A DNA stretch of 64,000 nucleotides from Neckera pumila. Taxonomy: Eukaryota; Streptophyta; Bryopsida; Hypnales; Neckeraceae. A program made the position numbers and the translations under genes. Below, one piece after another: positions 12,209 through 25,665 of this stretch (position 1 is its first letter; each line of letters opens with the position of its first letter). The DNA lies in contig OZ018409.1 in assembly GCA_963969595.1 (NCBI GenBank), positions 27,231,282 to 27,295,281 of the forward strand, read 5' to 3'. Under the pieces are notes generated by a model. The model worked only from the letters and a program-made list of their open reading frames with translations. It was not told where the DNA came from and did no database searches.

Positions 12209-15200
12209 ATGGAGGAGTCCTCTCGAAAGTCGCTTTGGTATGCGAATGCGAAAGAGGGAAACCCGCCACCACCTTTCGAAATTGCAATTGTGATCGACTC
12301 TAAAGACTTGGGCAGCGAACGCTCTGTACGTGCTGCACCTTGTTTTAATCACTACTGTAATGACTCGTTGGGTTTTATGGGGTTTGTGATTTCTAAGGAT
12401 CTACTGAAGACAAGTTCAGGGGTCTTCAAAGCATTGGGAAGTCAGCAGCCACGGGGGTCAAATGAATGCCTGGACGCCGTGAAGAGGAATGTGGGTTCCA
12501 TCTAAGGCTCACCTCATGTTGTGCGTGGTGTGACAGAAGGTCGGAGGGGACCCTGTGAAGCACCTATTTACAGCGTTGTCTAATGCAGGCCTAATTGTTG
12601 AGGAGGTTGATGGTGCAAACTTCCTCATATATCTCAAGGTAAAAAGTACTTCCCAATACATGCACTGAAGCATATTTAGTTTCGCCTGTTAGGGTTGTGA
12701 TCTGATGACATGTGTGGTTGCGGTTAGGTTGCAGCGCCGCTAGAAGTCGTTGGTCGAGCAGCAGAGAAGCTGAGGCTCAGGAAACCCACCAATGTAGGTA
12801 TGGGATACTGAACTCTTTATTTTCTTGGTTTCTGGAATCTGTGGGATGAATCAATGCGATGGAGCTTTGAACATCCTCTGATCTTTCACTTTTCTCTTCG
12901 AGTATTGCAAAATTCTTCCTAGTCTCGTAAGTCGAGGCCTGAAACCCTAAACCGTAGTTCGAAGTGCAAAATTGTGGTTAAAGTTCCTTTGCGCTTATTA
13001 ATGAAGTCTCTGCATCCAATCACGAAATATTATGGAATTAACACAATAGGAAATCACTGTCTTCTTTAACTTCAGGCAAACAAGCCTTGAACCCCGGATT
13101 GTACTGTAACAACTTTTGATTTCAACTTGGGTTTCGTTGCTTCCATTACCGAATTTAAAAGTAGCTTGTGCTTCGCACGTTTCTGATGTAACTTTGAATG
13201 TTGGAACCTCACTGCACGCAGGCCTTGATGTGGTGTTCAATTGGGAGCGTCGGGATGGTTTTTGCCGACAGCCATTGGGTGACGCTCTTTTCAGCTGGAC
13301 AGAACGTTACCAGTGCATCACCAGTATCATCAATTCGGTGTCCGGGACTGGCAGTTCTTCTGAGTCATTGGTAAAGAAATTGCAAGATGATAGGATCATC
13401 AAGGAAATTATGCCACTCCATCGTAAGCCTCTCGTTGAACCTTTTCGTTTTAGGACTCTAGCTTTTTTCCAATGGAGGTTGTCCTTTGATTCAAATTATG
13501 CCGCGCTGCAATTGCTCATTGGTCATTGCCTTCTTGGGCTTGCAGACGAGCAGCAACGGAAGTGGCTACTGCGGCACTGGACCATGAGGTGGATGGATCT
13601 TACGAGTCAGCCCCTCGATGCCGTGAATGCATACTTCGGTGCGAAGGTTATAAGACTTGCAGAATCTTTTACTTAGTGAGAAAGATACTCGTATCAAGCC
13701 ATGATCGTGTTTCAATTGTGCATACCTTTATTTGGCGAGAAAGATGAGTAGTTCGGTGTTTCTGACTTCATTGCTGACGCCCGAACTTGCAGGTGGCTAC
13801 ATATTTTGCCTTCTTGGGCATGTATACACGGTGGCTCATATTCCCTGCCGTTGTAGGAATCTTCTTGAACTTAACAGACCAAGGGTTAGTCACTGACCTC
13901 TATAATGCCATCCTTAATAACGCATTTTTAATTCACTTGAATGCGCACATTATCTAATCACCTTAGAAGCACTCCATGTCAAGTGTTTTGTAAGAGTCGC
14001 AACTGCAATACACACAAGCAAATTCACTTGGCTTCAATAAGTTAAAAATATACGAGAGGAAGATCTCGTCCAGGATATTGCAGATTGGAAATGAGGTGGG
14101 ACTTTGAAATTTGGCAGAATTGAGCGCGTTTTGAAGAAACACAGTGATGAGTTTCTAATGCTGTAAGATTGAATCCAGAAAAGGGTCAGACTGTTTGGTA
14201 ATGTAAGAAGCTTGCAAGTTGCTCTTTCTAAGCATTCAATCAGTCGATATGATTAGTGAATTCAATAAGGAATAATTACGTGCAGGATCCAAGTAGAAAT
14301 TTGTGATAAGTTTACCAATGCTCAGGGCTTGAATGCGTTGTCATTGGATCACGGTCTCAACGAATTTCTGTCTCGCCATCTTGTCTTTGGACAGAGCAAT
14401 GGAGCCCGCAGTACCTCCGATATATGCCATGATCGTCGTCGTCTGGGCTGTCGTGTTCCTCCAGTTTTGGCGTCGCCAGAACGCCGGCCTTCAGAACAAG
14501 TAAGTCCTTAACTGCTGCTTTCTTTCATACTCCCTTTAATTTCCATATTTCAGGATTGATAATGATTGCCTGTGGGCCTTGAGTAGTTGGGGGATGAGTT
14601 ACGAGAGCGAGGTACTTCAGACAATCAAGTCGTTAACGAGGGAGCAGCAAGGGGTACTACTCAGAGGAGGGACACAGCAAGAGAATTTGTATGGAGCGAA
14701 CGTCTCTGATTATGAAGCAAGGGTTTTGGGAAGAGAAGAGTGGTTGTCCCGCATCCGGAGTCTAAAGAATAGCATGATCGCCATCACATGTATTCTGTGT
14801 GTCCAGTTTCCCTTTGAGCTCCTTTACGCCCACCTTAACAAATACGCTCCCAATGACATCATCAAGTAAACTCACGATTCATAGACCCTGTGATTTGCGT
14901 TGCTCTTTGAGAATTTTGTGAGAAGATTTTTGAGTGACCGATGCTGATGAGGGGTCTTTATCTCTATTTTTGCTAGGTACATCCTCACCGGAGTTTATCT
15001 TCTGACAGTCCAGTTCCTCACGAAGATCGGGGGCCAGGTAGGCATTGCGCTGACGAAGTCGGAACATTTGGTCAACAAGGAAGCCGCCGCGAATAGCATG
15101 ATTTACAAGGTACCTGCATCATCCATGTACATGTATTGCCAAAGACGCGTCGAAGCACTCCGTGAGATTTCTTGCGTTTTACAGATTGATGTTTCTCGTC

Positions 15201-17020
15201 AGAATTTCATTTATGCATACGGTTTTAATTGCAGGTCTTCGGTTTATACTTCTTTCAATCATACATCGGCCTCTTCTATCAAGCCATTCTGCACAAAGAT
15301 TTCAATACTCTTCGTTCAATGTTGGTACAACGCCTCATCGTGTCTCAGGTGTGACGATCAAACCAGAGTGAATAGGTGCTCCCCACTCTGCTCAGCGTCG
15401 TATGGATAGTTAATAGATGACCTGGTTAAGTTCTACTCGAATGATGCAAAGCTGATCCGTTTCTCTAATTAACTGCCTGAATTGCAGCTTATGAGCAACG
15501 TAGTAGAGAATCTGGTGCCGTATTTGACGTACCGATGGGCCGAATACAAGGCTATGAAGGAGGACGAACAAATCAAAAGAGATACAGGAGAGAAGGCACC
15601 AGAGAGCCACGCGTTGGGCATTGAGAAACAGTTCTTGTCGCCGATATATGAAGCTAGCGTCGGAAGTGACTTCGAAGACGGCCTCTTCGATGGTGAGTCA
15701 CTAAACGATCTCCACTCCTTTCTCGCGAGAAAAATAACCTGTCGATTGCTCTGGAGTGTTCCCGGGAAGTATAACGCACTGCACGTCCTCATTCTGGTAC
15801 AGAGCCAAACTAAATTATCGATTCGCAATTTCAAATGCAGATTTCTTGGAGCTTGCCGTGCAATTTGGCATGGTGACCATGTTCGCAAGCGCCTACCCGC
15901 TTGTCGCCACATTTGCGCTTCTTGTACACGCCCTTCCCTATTCTCTTCTAAACAGTAACTATAGTGAATTAGGTTTTCTATATAATTTTTGGATCGTGAT
16001 ATGTTTCTCTTTTCTGCAGATCTTTACCATTCCTTCTCCAAATTGTCTGGAACTTCATCTTAGTTAATGTCCTGCTGTAAACAGAATAACCTAGTGGAGA
16101 TTCGGTCGGACTCACTCAAGCTTCTCGTGACTATGCGGCGTCCAGCCCCGAGACAAGCTGCCTCGATCGGAGCGTGGCTAGCTATATTTCAAGTACGCCT
16201 AGCCTTCTTCCTCGCCTCACGATATTCATTCCACAACTTTCTCAATCGTCCATATCCTATGCAAAAATATTAATTTTTTTACCCGTCTTGGCAGAACCTT
16301 GGAGTGGTGGCGATTGTCACCAACTGCGCACTACTGGTATGCGTGTACGACGACGCGGGACGATGGAAGATTGAGCCAGGCCTAGCCGCTATTCTCCTGC
16401 TGGAGCATGTGTTGCTTCTGGCCAAGTTTCTATTCTCCTGGTTTGTTCCCGAGGTGAGGCGCTAGCTTCTTCCAACTCTCAATGAATGTTGCTTACACAG
16501 TCACACAGCAGTTTCGCATCTTAATTTCTACACAACCACAGAACAATCACCGCTCTGCACATTAAAATGGCTTCTAACATCACAGATCAAGATGTACCAC
16601 TCACCATGTAAGCTAGAGACTCCATTGACTATAAAGGTGAGCTTTGAATTCAGCTAATTGTGAAAATTCTTGATCTTCTAACATTAGTTTTTTTCAATTG
16701 TTTTTTTTAGTTTAACACGAAATAAACCTTCAAAATTTTAGATGGTGCAAGTTTGTGGATTGTTGGAGGGAAAGGTTCAAAGTTCACCTGTATAGTGAAT
16801 GGAACCTCTTCCTTACTGTATGGATTGGAAACCTACATTACGAGTATCACCGAGATGCGTTGAATGTGTGTTGTGATAGGAGCCCGCGTGGATCAAAGCG
16901 CGTCGCATGAAGAGGGCCTACATCCAAGACCGCGTGTCGCACCGGCTGCTTAGCATGCTGGAGGACGACGCCGCGCAAAACGAGATCATGCGGGAAATAC
17001 AAAACCCGGAGCTTGACTAG
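12209..17020 (+). CDS. Anoctamin/TMEM16-like membrane protein, 15 exons, 680 aa
   Basis: Multi-pass membrane protein of the anoctamin/TMEM16 family. Animal members are Ca2+-activated chloride channels or lipid scramblases; the role of the single plant type is unsettled. Exons: 12209-12325, 12537-12638, 12728-12797, 13222-13422, 13546-13646, 13793-13884, 14395-14499, 14554-14865, 14977-15109, 15235-15348, 15488-15692, 15841-15923, 16085-16192, 16295-16453, 16880-17020. All introns are GT-AG and phase is kept throughout (2043 coding bases), which is strong support. The soluble N-terminus (about residues 1-197) has plant-anoctamin landmarks such as FSWTERYQC and YFGAK. Likely helices lie near 198-227, 236-252, 338-358, 368-385, 412-430, 519-545 and 582-634. 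The family motifs LLVTMRRP and [10 protein letters not shown] are present. Length matches plant homologues (about 650-680 aa). ATG 12209 is the first ATG of this frame and gives a normal N-terminus. Exon 2 has a NAG-NAG acceptor (12536 or 12539), so one lysine may be optional. Confidence 0.93.
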
Positions 17021-18640
17021 TGGCGCGCAACGATTCCACCGCGATGGATGGTGTCTCTTCGATTTTGTATATGATCCTGTAGTTTCATTGTCATTGCATT
17101 CTTGCACGCATCCATCATGTAGGATATTTTACAATGGAGCAGTTCTGCTTACATGAAATTTCAATATTTTTCCTCAGATTCATACCCCCCAGTGCATTTT
17201 AACTTCGCATCCTTGACCCATAAGTGGTTCATTGGGCGTACCTTGTGCACTAGAATCTCCATCACGTCAAATTCACCTCGTTTAGTACTGTGTTCGCCAA
17301 CTTGCTGAAGCTCAAACTGATGAAATCCAATATGTGCCTAAAGCTATCCCAACGCGTCCACAGTGCACTGGTTATGCTCAAGAACGACTCCAAGATGACA
17401 TCAGTGCCTCCCAATGCTGGATGACATGAACAAACACAACCATTATCATTTAGCCTAGAGGACCAATCAATTGGAAAATCGAGTACCTTTGAAGTCAATT
17501 TGGGTGTCCAAATAAAAAATTATGGTCCCTGAAAAGTATTGGGCTTGGTGGACAACAACTCTCCTTTGGGTAGGTGGAGTGGGTGTATCGGTGGGAGGAG
17601 GGAACCCAACACTACAAAAAAAAAAAGAAAAAAAAAAGGCAATTCCACCAGAATTGAAGCTCAAGGTCTTGAAGGGCTCTTTGGTGAGGTCTTTGGGTGG
17701 TCTTGGGAGGGAAGTTTGGAAGGGGTCTTTGTAGGGGTGGCTGTGCGAGGGATGGACGTAGTAGACCAAAGAGGGAAGAAAAGGAGAGTGGAGGTTGGCA
17801 AGTGAAGAGTTAGAAAAATGAGGCGTATATTTTTTTCCCTTTGGAAATATTAGGAATTGTAGAAAGTGATGGCACCCATGTTTCACAAATCAGATTTTAA
17901 GAAATACTTTTCTAATGTAGAAAAAATCATTAAAAATTGGTTAGTCTAGTTTTGAATTTCAAACCTCCTTGAATTACAAGGTAACTGAAATTAAGCTAGA
18001 TTCTATACTTGCTTTTGAAATTAAGTTTGAGTCTACTTATCAAGATTTAGAATTCAATGGTGGAGAGATACGATATCATTCGAAATAAAAAGTTTACTCC
18101 AAGAGGGCTCAATGTATGTTTGTTGTCCTTGTTGGATAGAGATGAAAAAATCTTTTTAACAAACTTCAAGTTATATAATCTTTCAATTTGTGTGATCAAA
18201 TGGTTAAGGTTTTTTTCCACATATTGACACAATTGTCTAATATAATTTTGTATGTTTTAATTTCCAAAACAAAAGTTTTGATTTAGGAGTTAACTCAATC
18301 ATACCACCTAACATTACTCACAATATTATCTATTAATGATCTACAAAATATATTAAAATACCTATGTGCCTTCTACCACACTCTAAACACGTTCTCTAGC
18401 ATACCAATATTAAGAATATTGTCTAATTTTTTTAAATTCATTTTGGTGTTAATCTTAAGCACCTCATATCAATCACACCACAACATTTTGAATTTGTAGC
18501 TATAATTCTAGCTTCCAACACCTCCCTCACTCAACATCCCTTCAAAACCGTCCAATCCCGTTGCCTTGAAATCACATCTATTGCAATGGCTTAATATTCT
18601 ATATCTAGCCTAAATAACCTCTAAAAGACCAAGTTGTAAT
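17021..18640. other. Intergenic, no gene seen
   Basis: Anoctamin 3' flank, then AT-rich DNA. A purine-rich patch at 17.52-17.81 kb keeps frames open on both strands by composition only. Confidence 0.6.
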
Positions 18641-18990
18641 TTTTGGCAAAATAGCATTTTTGGTCATTATTCTGTGGAATTTTCATGGAATTTTCATTTT
18701 TCTTCTTTGATATTTTCACACTACATGTGGGCAAGGAGTAGCTTTAAGGCACAACAAATTTTCATAACTTTTGACTACATAGATAAAAAATTATTGTATG
18801 ATATGCAATTTCTTTTGCAATAAAGGTAGCCTGAGCAGCTCAGAAAAAATCCTTTTCCAAGAATAATAATTTGAGCTTAGTTTTCTCAATTTTTATACAC
18901 ATAGAAAGCTTCAAATCAATCTATTTCAGTCTTTAACAAGATGAAAGTTATGAAGAGTCCCTTAAGTTGTCACTTCAGACTTAGAGTATT
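18640..18990. mobile_element. Truncated family A-like fragment
   Basis: It contains the A-family order: TTTTCATAACTTTTGACTAC, then an AGCCTGAGCAGC segment, then ATAGAAAGCTTCAAATCA and GATGAAAGTTATGA. No terminal repeats are seen. Confidence 0.5.
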
Positions 18991-21900
18991 TAGAATAACT
19001 TGGATTTGACAATCTCAAGAAAATTAATAGTTTTAGATGTAGTGTAGGTTAAATCCAATATAATAGAAGAAGTATGGCCAAGAGTTATATTTTTTGAGCA
19101 CTCACAATAGTGCAAATTGGCCTAACCAGCTAAATATATGACCAAATTGGCTAAAAATAGAAGGAATAGAAGTTTAGGTAATACAACATTATTTATATAG
19201 CCAATAAAGTACTCCGTAATAAAGTACATTTCGTGTCTCTTACTTGGATCGAGTTAAGTTTACGAGTCATTCTGAAGAAAAAAATTAGAAGGGTGGATTG
19301 GTAGAAAACAGCCTAGTAGAATCCTAAACTCAAGTATGAAAAAAATTGACAAATCAAAGAGAGAGTTTTATAGTAGAAAATATCCTAGGAGTACATTAGT
19401 ATGATTTGTTTCTGAAAGTTTCTCTCTAGTGAGAAGATAGTCTTTTCATCCAAAAACCCTTGAGGTAGCTTTGACAAAAAACCAAAAATAAAGATGTGTT
19501 GAAGAACAATGAAATATGCACTCATTGTTAGGGAGTTTAGGGCTAGTAAGAAGTTAGCCTTCAAAGTTTTGGGATTTCTAAACACTAGGAGAGGCAACCC
19601 ATTTCTAATCACTTAAGCAGTTGCACGTATCTGTAAGGTGAGTTTCTTCATTGGGGGAAATTTTCCTTGTCCAAAAATAGAGTTCCTCAAGTTTCCATAA
19701 TTTTTCATATTTTTATCTCTCAAAACATAAATACTGTGAATTTTTTAGCTAAAGATTTCATTCGGCCCATATTGGTCATGTAGACCTTCCTATTTCTAAC
19801 CAAGGGCTGGTTGCAAAATCCACCGAGGGTTGGTTGCAATATTGAGAGTCTTGAAGCCAATCATAATGAGCCACAATTGCACCAGAAATCGTGCCATAGT
19901 TGCTCACTATTCATCTCTTTATGCATGGAAAGTGAACAACCTACATTGCCAGAATGGGAGGTGATCAAGAATGGATTGCCTCCCTTAGAAGAATATTGTG
20001 TCTTTTTAAAGCATTTTTTGTAATGTCCATTTATTTTTATTTTCAATTTGATGTCATAACTAATGTCTTGACATTAAGTTTGATGTCATAACTAATGTCT
20101 TGACATTAAGTTTGATGTCATAACTAACATCAAAACAAGTGGATGTTACAAAAAACGAATCCAAAGAAATATGAGTTTTTTCTTGTGAGAGTTGCAAAAG
20201 TTGATTCTTTGATATTCAACTTATGCAACCTTTAACCGTAAATTCTCAAAAATTTACCAAGTAGTGAGATTTTAATAATAAGAAGTTAAAATACTTAGAT
20301 TGTTCCTAGAGGCCCCTAAAAGTTTTAAGAGTTTTTGGTAGCTACAAAGACCGGCTAATCTAAAAATCCTGGATTACAATAATTTTACTTAGAACCTTAG
20401 GATTTCGTTCAAACCATATTCAAGAGCCTCTAAAATTTCAATATAAGGATAAGAGGAGACCTTTCTCAATTCTCCAAGAGTGGATATTTTTTGTGCAAGA
20501 ATTTTATAAGTTTGATTGACTAATAGGAAGGGGGAGGAGAGTGTATATATAGAACTTGGGCCTTTTAAAGCCAATGGCGTAATTTGTTTGGCGTTTTGAA
20601 GTTTTTCAAACAAAAAATTAGATTTTAGTCTGGCATAGGATTAACTTTGGGTTAAGACCTTGGGTATTTATTTCTATAAGGTCCTAGGTTAACAAAGAAA
20701 GATGAGGCTTTCAAAATTGTATGAAAAGACTCTTTTCTCTTCCTAAAACACTCATTTAGTCTTTAGGCTCTCACATTTTCCTAGCTTTCATTTTTGCTTC
20801 TTGCTTTCAAAACCTAAGTTTTAAGAGCTTTTTAGTTTAGACTTTAAATGACTTGAGCCTTAGTTTTCATGCCCATCTAGCTTGGACCTTAGAGCTTGAC
20901 CTTGGAATGAGAGGGTTCATCTTTATTCCTTTGCTTATTATCTTATTACTATAAACAAGTTCCAATATGTTCTCGTCTTTGTTGCCTTTGTACTCACGTC
21001 GTTGTTGGAGCAATGATGCTAGCATGTGAGCGTGTGAGCGTGAGCCTAAGAGCGGTGAGCAAGGATTGTATGAGCCTAGAGCCTAGAAATTTAGAACATA
21101 ATGTAATTTCTAAATTTTTTTGTTGAAAAGTTAAAAGATTGTTGTTTTTTCAATAAATTTATTATATTTAGAAAAATACAACCTGTTACCATGGGACGCA
21201 TGACCGTGAATTTTAGATCTAGAATCATGGGAAGTTGGGGCTTTTGCATCTTTTGAAATTTATATCATATTTTGAAAGTCCGTCCCAGAGTAGGCTAATC
21301 AAGTGAGAGTACAAATAATTTAGAAGCAATTCTAAGGATGAGAGGAAGATAAATTCAATTAGAATATCAGAGGATGTGGAACATTGTGTATATAATAAAA
21401 TATTCTTTCATTGTAGCAAGGAATATATATAAGAATATGAATATAATTTTTTGCTACTTGCATTTAGAGATTTTGAAGATAGAATAACATAGCTACGTAT
21501 CTACTTCATATCATGTTAATATTTGTCAACTAACTTACTTGTACGTCTTGATGATTTTGACAATAACAATTGCTTGCTTAACTTCATCCAAGCTAAGGAT
21601 AGAATTGTAGATGTACGTGTCTATCTTATAATCTAGTTTGTAGAAGTTACAAAAGATGTAATAAAGGAATTTGCAATTTATTTAGTGCATGCTATACTTC
21701 TAATGGGAGTCCCATCTATACTTCTATAATGGAGACATGTACAAGATGGAAAATTAAAAAGTGTGATGTTATAAACCTTTTGCTCAAGTTCAGTCCCGAA
21801 CAAAAGTATATGAATAGCACTAAGTCTAGGGCAAGGAAGGAAGTTCACCTTAATTGTATTTGCAATAATATTCCTTGCATTTTCCTACATATTGCGTTGA

Positions 21901-22422
21901 TTTTTAATTACTGCTTTGACAAACTTGCTTGCCATTCCAAATGGAAGAGATTCTTTCAGCATGTGCTGGTCAAGGATAAATCCATGGCACATGCTCAAAT
22001 ATCCTAGGCGAGGTGAATAAATGTCAAGGTGACATTGGCTCGGTAGATTGTAGGCGGAACTAGCTTATTCAAGCTCAATGATTTTGGTACAAGTAAAATT
22101 GGTATCGGTAAGCATAAGCTCAACCTTGGGGATCTCTACTTTGGTAAGAATATGATAAAGCTTAGGTCCCATAACGTATCATGCAATTTAATAAGCACAA
22201 AACCAAAAATTCTTGATTTGATTGTCGTACCTTTACACTCACTTTTCTGCCCTTTGTAAGTAGGGGCAACAATGGGTTTCCTATGCCTAACAATCAATAG
22301 CTTGCATTTGGCCTATGTGTACATCTAACTGGCGTGACATTCTTTCCTTGACTTGTCTAAAAATCTCGCTATGTGTTCCAATGTATTGCAATCCATTTCT
22401 ACCACAAATCAGGTATGGGGCA
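18990..22422. other. Gene-poor AT-rich DNA with a short tandem repeat
   Basis: I see no supportable gene. At 20046-20130 a 32-bp unit with GATGTCATAACTAATGTC repeats about 2.6 times. Confidence 0.6.
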
Positions 22423-23640
22423 TCATTCCTTTAAACTCCTCAACTGTACAGCCCCAAGTTGCATTCTAGTAATGGACAATCTAATTTGAATCCAAGGATG
22501 ATAGAAGTTAATCTTATTGAAGTGATGAATATCACCTTCAAAATCAATTAGAAGATCTAATTTCCTTTTGTTGGATCCAAAAACCTCTTTTCCCTTCAAG
22601 TGCGGAATTTGAATGCAGAAGTCTTTTGCTTCAAACATCTTATTGAATGCATTTGCAATTTTCTTTCTATTTTCAAATGCCATAGCTCTCTTTAATTTTA
22701 AATCCTTTTTAGAGTGTTTTTTTCCAAAAGGGCCCCCATAAAACAAGCCCTATGGTTGGTCATCTACATGAAGGCTCAAATCCAATCATTATGCATGGCA
22801 ATTAACATGTTAGATCCACATTTTCCGGAAGCTTGTATTTGTTTGTAGTGCATTGTTTCTTTGAGATTGCACATTAGGACATCTGTTAGTTCTTATTTTA
22901 GTTTCTGCAAAGATGATTAATAAAGTCATTATTCAAATGGTTACCAATTTACAGTATGGGGTAAAAAAATAGAAAAAAAGAAATGAGGTTAAAGATAATA
23001 TCATTTATATGAATCCACCCCACTGACGGCATTGAAAATACCAAAATGCTATTCAATCTCTCAATTTTAAAATTTCTAGTTCTAATGCAGTTCCAAAAGA
23101 ATACCACCCAAGCTTTGATTTCAAGAATCATCTTGTTCACTTCAAACATTGATGCTCCATCCTTGTACTGTTTATAGAGTTGGATATGCTAGTTTTATAA
23201 TTCTTTGGCAATTAGCTTCTTTGTGTGCTTGTGCATGTTTATTGCCTAGTGGAATCAGCAAGTCCTCTCACAGCTTACCATCAGAACAAATGGAACCCGT
23301 GACCCATACACAATGCAAACTGCATTAAAATTGGCTTGAGCACTATCACACATGAATCCTTAGAAGGTTGGATTTGACATCCCATTTTCTACCATGACCT
23401 ACTTGGACAACGCCAAAAGTGAGCTAACCTTTGGTGCCCTCAGTATGTGTATCACAAACAACAATAGTCAAGACTTTGCAATGAGTGGAGTCATAGATGT
23501 GACAAGCGATAGTTGTCTATGATTTTATCCTTTTAACATGATCAATCATGACAAAGCAATTCTCAAAGTTGCCACTTGATTGCATCTATTTTATAAGATC
23601 AACTCCACTCCTAAGTCCATCCACAATCATCTTGAACAAA
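22423..23640 (-). pseudogene. Decayed transposase-like reading frame
   Basis: Read on the minus strand with frame changes, the stretch gives NFENCFVMIDHVKRIK, then TIACHIYDSTHCKVLTIV (about 23.5 kb), then SAQANFNAVCIVYGS (about 23.3 kb). It continues as MILEIKAWVVFFWN (about 23.1 kb) and QLGAVQLRSLKE (about 22.43 kb). The spacing resembles a family of transposase-like proteins that I recall as repetitive in non-seed plant genomes. That resemblance is from memory, and the superfamily is not certain. Stops and shifts abound, so it is inactive. Confidence 0.45.
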
Positions 23641-23982
23641 TGTTATATTCAGATATTAAGCTTGGCTTAAATTAGCTTAAAAAGTGCCATCTTTTTTAGC
23701 TAAACTAGGACCAAGTAACCAAATTTCACATAAATGTGAAGATGGTTTGCCAAAAATCCAAAGAATCCAATAACAATTCATTGAACCATATATTAACTAT
23801 AATTTGACCATCTATTATCAAGAATGTTTTTTTATAGTTGAATGAAGGAATTACTTCATTGATATTTAGTGAGATTTAATGATTGAGAGGTTGTTTTTAT
23901 AATGAAATTCACTGTCCTTCATGAATCCGCAAAGAATACAAGACAATTCAAAAATGAGAGCTTGACCACTCATTGTCGAAAT

Positions 23983-24365
23983 GCAGGAATTGTATTCAAT
24001 TCAGAACTTTAGACCTCATTTTGGCATAGTAGAATAAATTTTTCTAAACTCCTTGAGACCAAAAAAAGTTGGCTAATCCAAATCACTTTCATCTCCAAAA
24101 ATCCGTTTGTGATTTTGAGCCTCCAATAAAAAGTTATGGATAAAATTTAGAGAAGATGTTTGAAAATGTCAAAAAAAATGTCCCTTCCAACTCCTCTCGG
24201 AATTTTGTTAATGACTTTTGATTTAAGGCTTCAAATCTCAAATGGATTCTTAGAAATAAAATTTAACTTCATTTACTAACTCTTTTCAGTTCAAAATTTT
24301 CTTAAAGAAGTTATTTTACTATGTCAAAATGAGGTCCAAAGTCGTACATTGAATACAATTTCTGC
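23983..24365. mobile_element. MITE with about 50-bp terminal inverted repeats
   Basis: Left end GCAGGAATTGTATTCAAT ... TTTAGACCTCATTTTGGCAT is mirrored by ATGTCAAAATGAGGTCCAAA ... ATTGAATACAATTTCTGC. No coding content. Confidence 0.8.
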
Positions 24366-24589
24366 TTTTGACTTAACTAGGTATGAGTAGTTGAGCTCTT
24401 AATAATCGCAATTTACATATCCCACATGGTTTGTTTACGTCCTACCACCCCACTTGTATAAAGAGCTTGTCTTCTCTTGTAGATGCACTCACAATTAGTG
24501 GCCTTCAAATCTACATGAGTTTGTTTAGATGTTGCCAAATAGCTTGCAACATATGCTAAAATTTGGTCAAATGTTGAAATTTGTTTGCC

Positions 24590-25665
24590 TTCTTAAACCC
24601 CAGCCGATAACGGCTATGGTTTTGGAGGTTCAAATTTTTTTGCAATATTTAATAAAATTTGGTCAAATGTTAAAAAAGAACTTGCCTTCTTAAATCCTTA
24701 GTCGTTAACGGTAACGGTTTTGGGGGTTCAAAATTTTTTGCAATATTTAATAAAATTTGGTCAAATGTTAAAAAAATTGCCTTCTTAAATGCCAACCGTT
24801 AACAGCTATGGTTTTGAGGGTTCAAATGTTCTTGCAGTATTTAATACAATTTGGTCAAATGTTAAAAAAAAAGTTGCCTTTTCAAACCCCAGCCGTTAAC
24901 AGCTATGGTTTTGGGGTTCAAATTTTCTTGCAATATTTATTACAATTGGGTCAAATGTTAAAAAAAAATTGCCTTTTTGAACCCCAATGGTTAACGGCTA
25001 TGTTTTGGGATTCAAACTTTCTTGCAATATTTAGTATAATTTGGTCAAATGGTAAAAAGAAATTTCCTTTTTAAACCCTAGCCGTTAACGGCTATGGTTT
25101 TGGGGATTCAAATTTTCTTGCAATATTTAATACAATTTGGTCAAGTGTTAAAAAAAGGTTGCCTTCTTAAACCCTTGCCGTTAATGGCAATGGTTTTGGG
25201 GGTTCAAATTTTCTTGCAATATTTAGTACAATTTGGTCAAATGTTAAAAAATTTTGCCTTCTCAAACCCCAGCCGTTAACAGCTATGGTTCCGGGAGTTC
25301 AAATTTTCTTGTAGTATTTAATACAATTTGGTCAAATGTTAAAAAAAATTTGCCTTTTCAAACCCCAACCGTTAATAGCTATGGTTATGGGGGTTCAAAT
25401 CTTCTTGCAATATTTAATATGATTTGGTCAAATGTTAAGAAAAATCCTTTCTTCTTAAATCCTAGCCGTTAACGGCTATGGTTTTGAGGGTTCAAATTTT
25501 CTTGCAGTATTTAATACAATTTGGTCAAATGTTAAAAAAAAGTTGCCTTCTTAAATCCCTGCCGTTAACAGCAATGGTTTTGGGGGTTCAATTTTTTTGC
25601 AATATTTAATACAATTTGGTCAAATGTTTAAAAAAAAGTTGCCTTCTTAAACCCCTGCCATTAAT
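24590..25665 (+). repeat. Minisatellite, about 95-bp unit, about 11 copies
   Basis: Each unit carries AGCCGTTAACGGCTATGG, then GGTTCAAATTTTCTTGCA, then TTTGGTCAAATGTTAAA and a CTTCTTAAACC tail. The core AGCCGTTAACGGCT is a perfect palindrome in the best-kept units. Unit starts fall about every 95-97 bp from 24.60 to 25.66 kb. Confidence 0.95.

Noticed and set aside
15924..15957. Longer anoctamin exon 12 ending in LLNS
   Set aside because: The next exon would then start with a stop in frame; the GTACAC donor at 15924 keeps phase.
17467..17886. 139-codon proline/phenylalanine-rich minus frame
   Set aside because: Low-complexity composition, no domain, overlapping open frames on the other strand.
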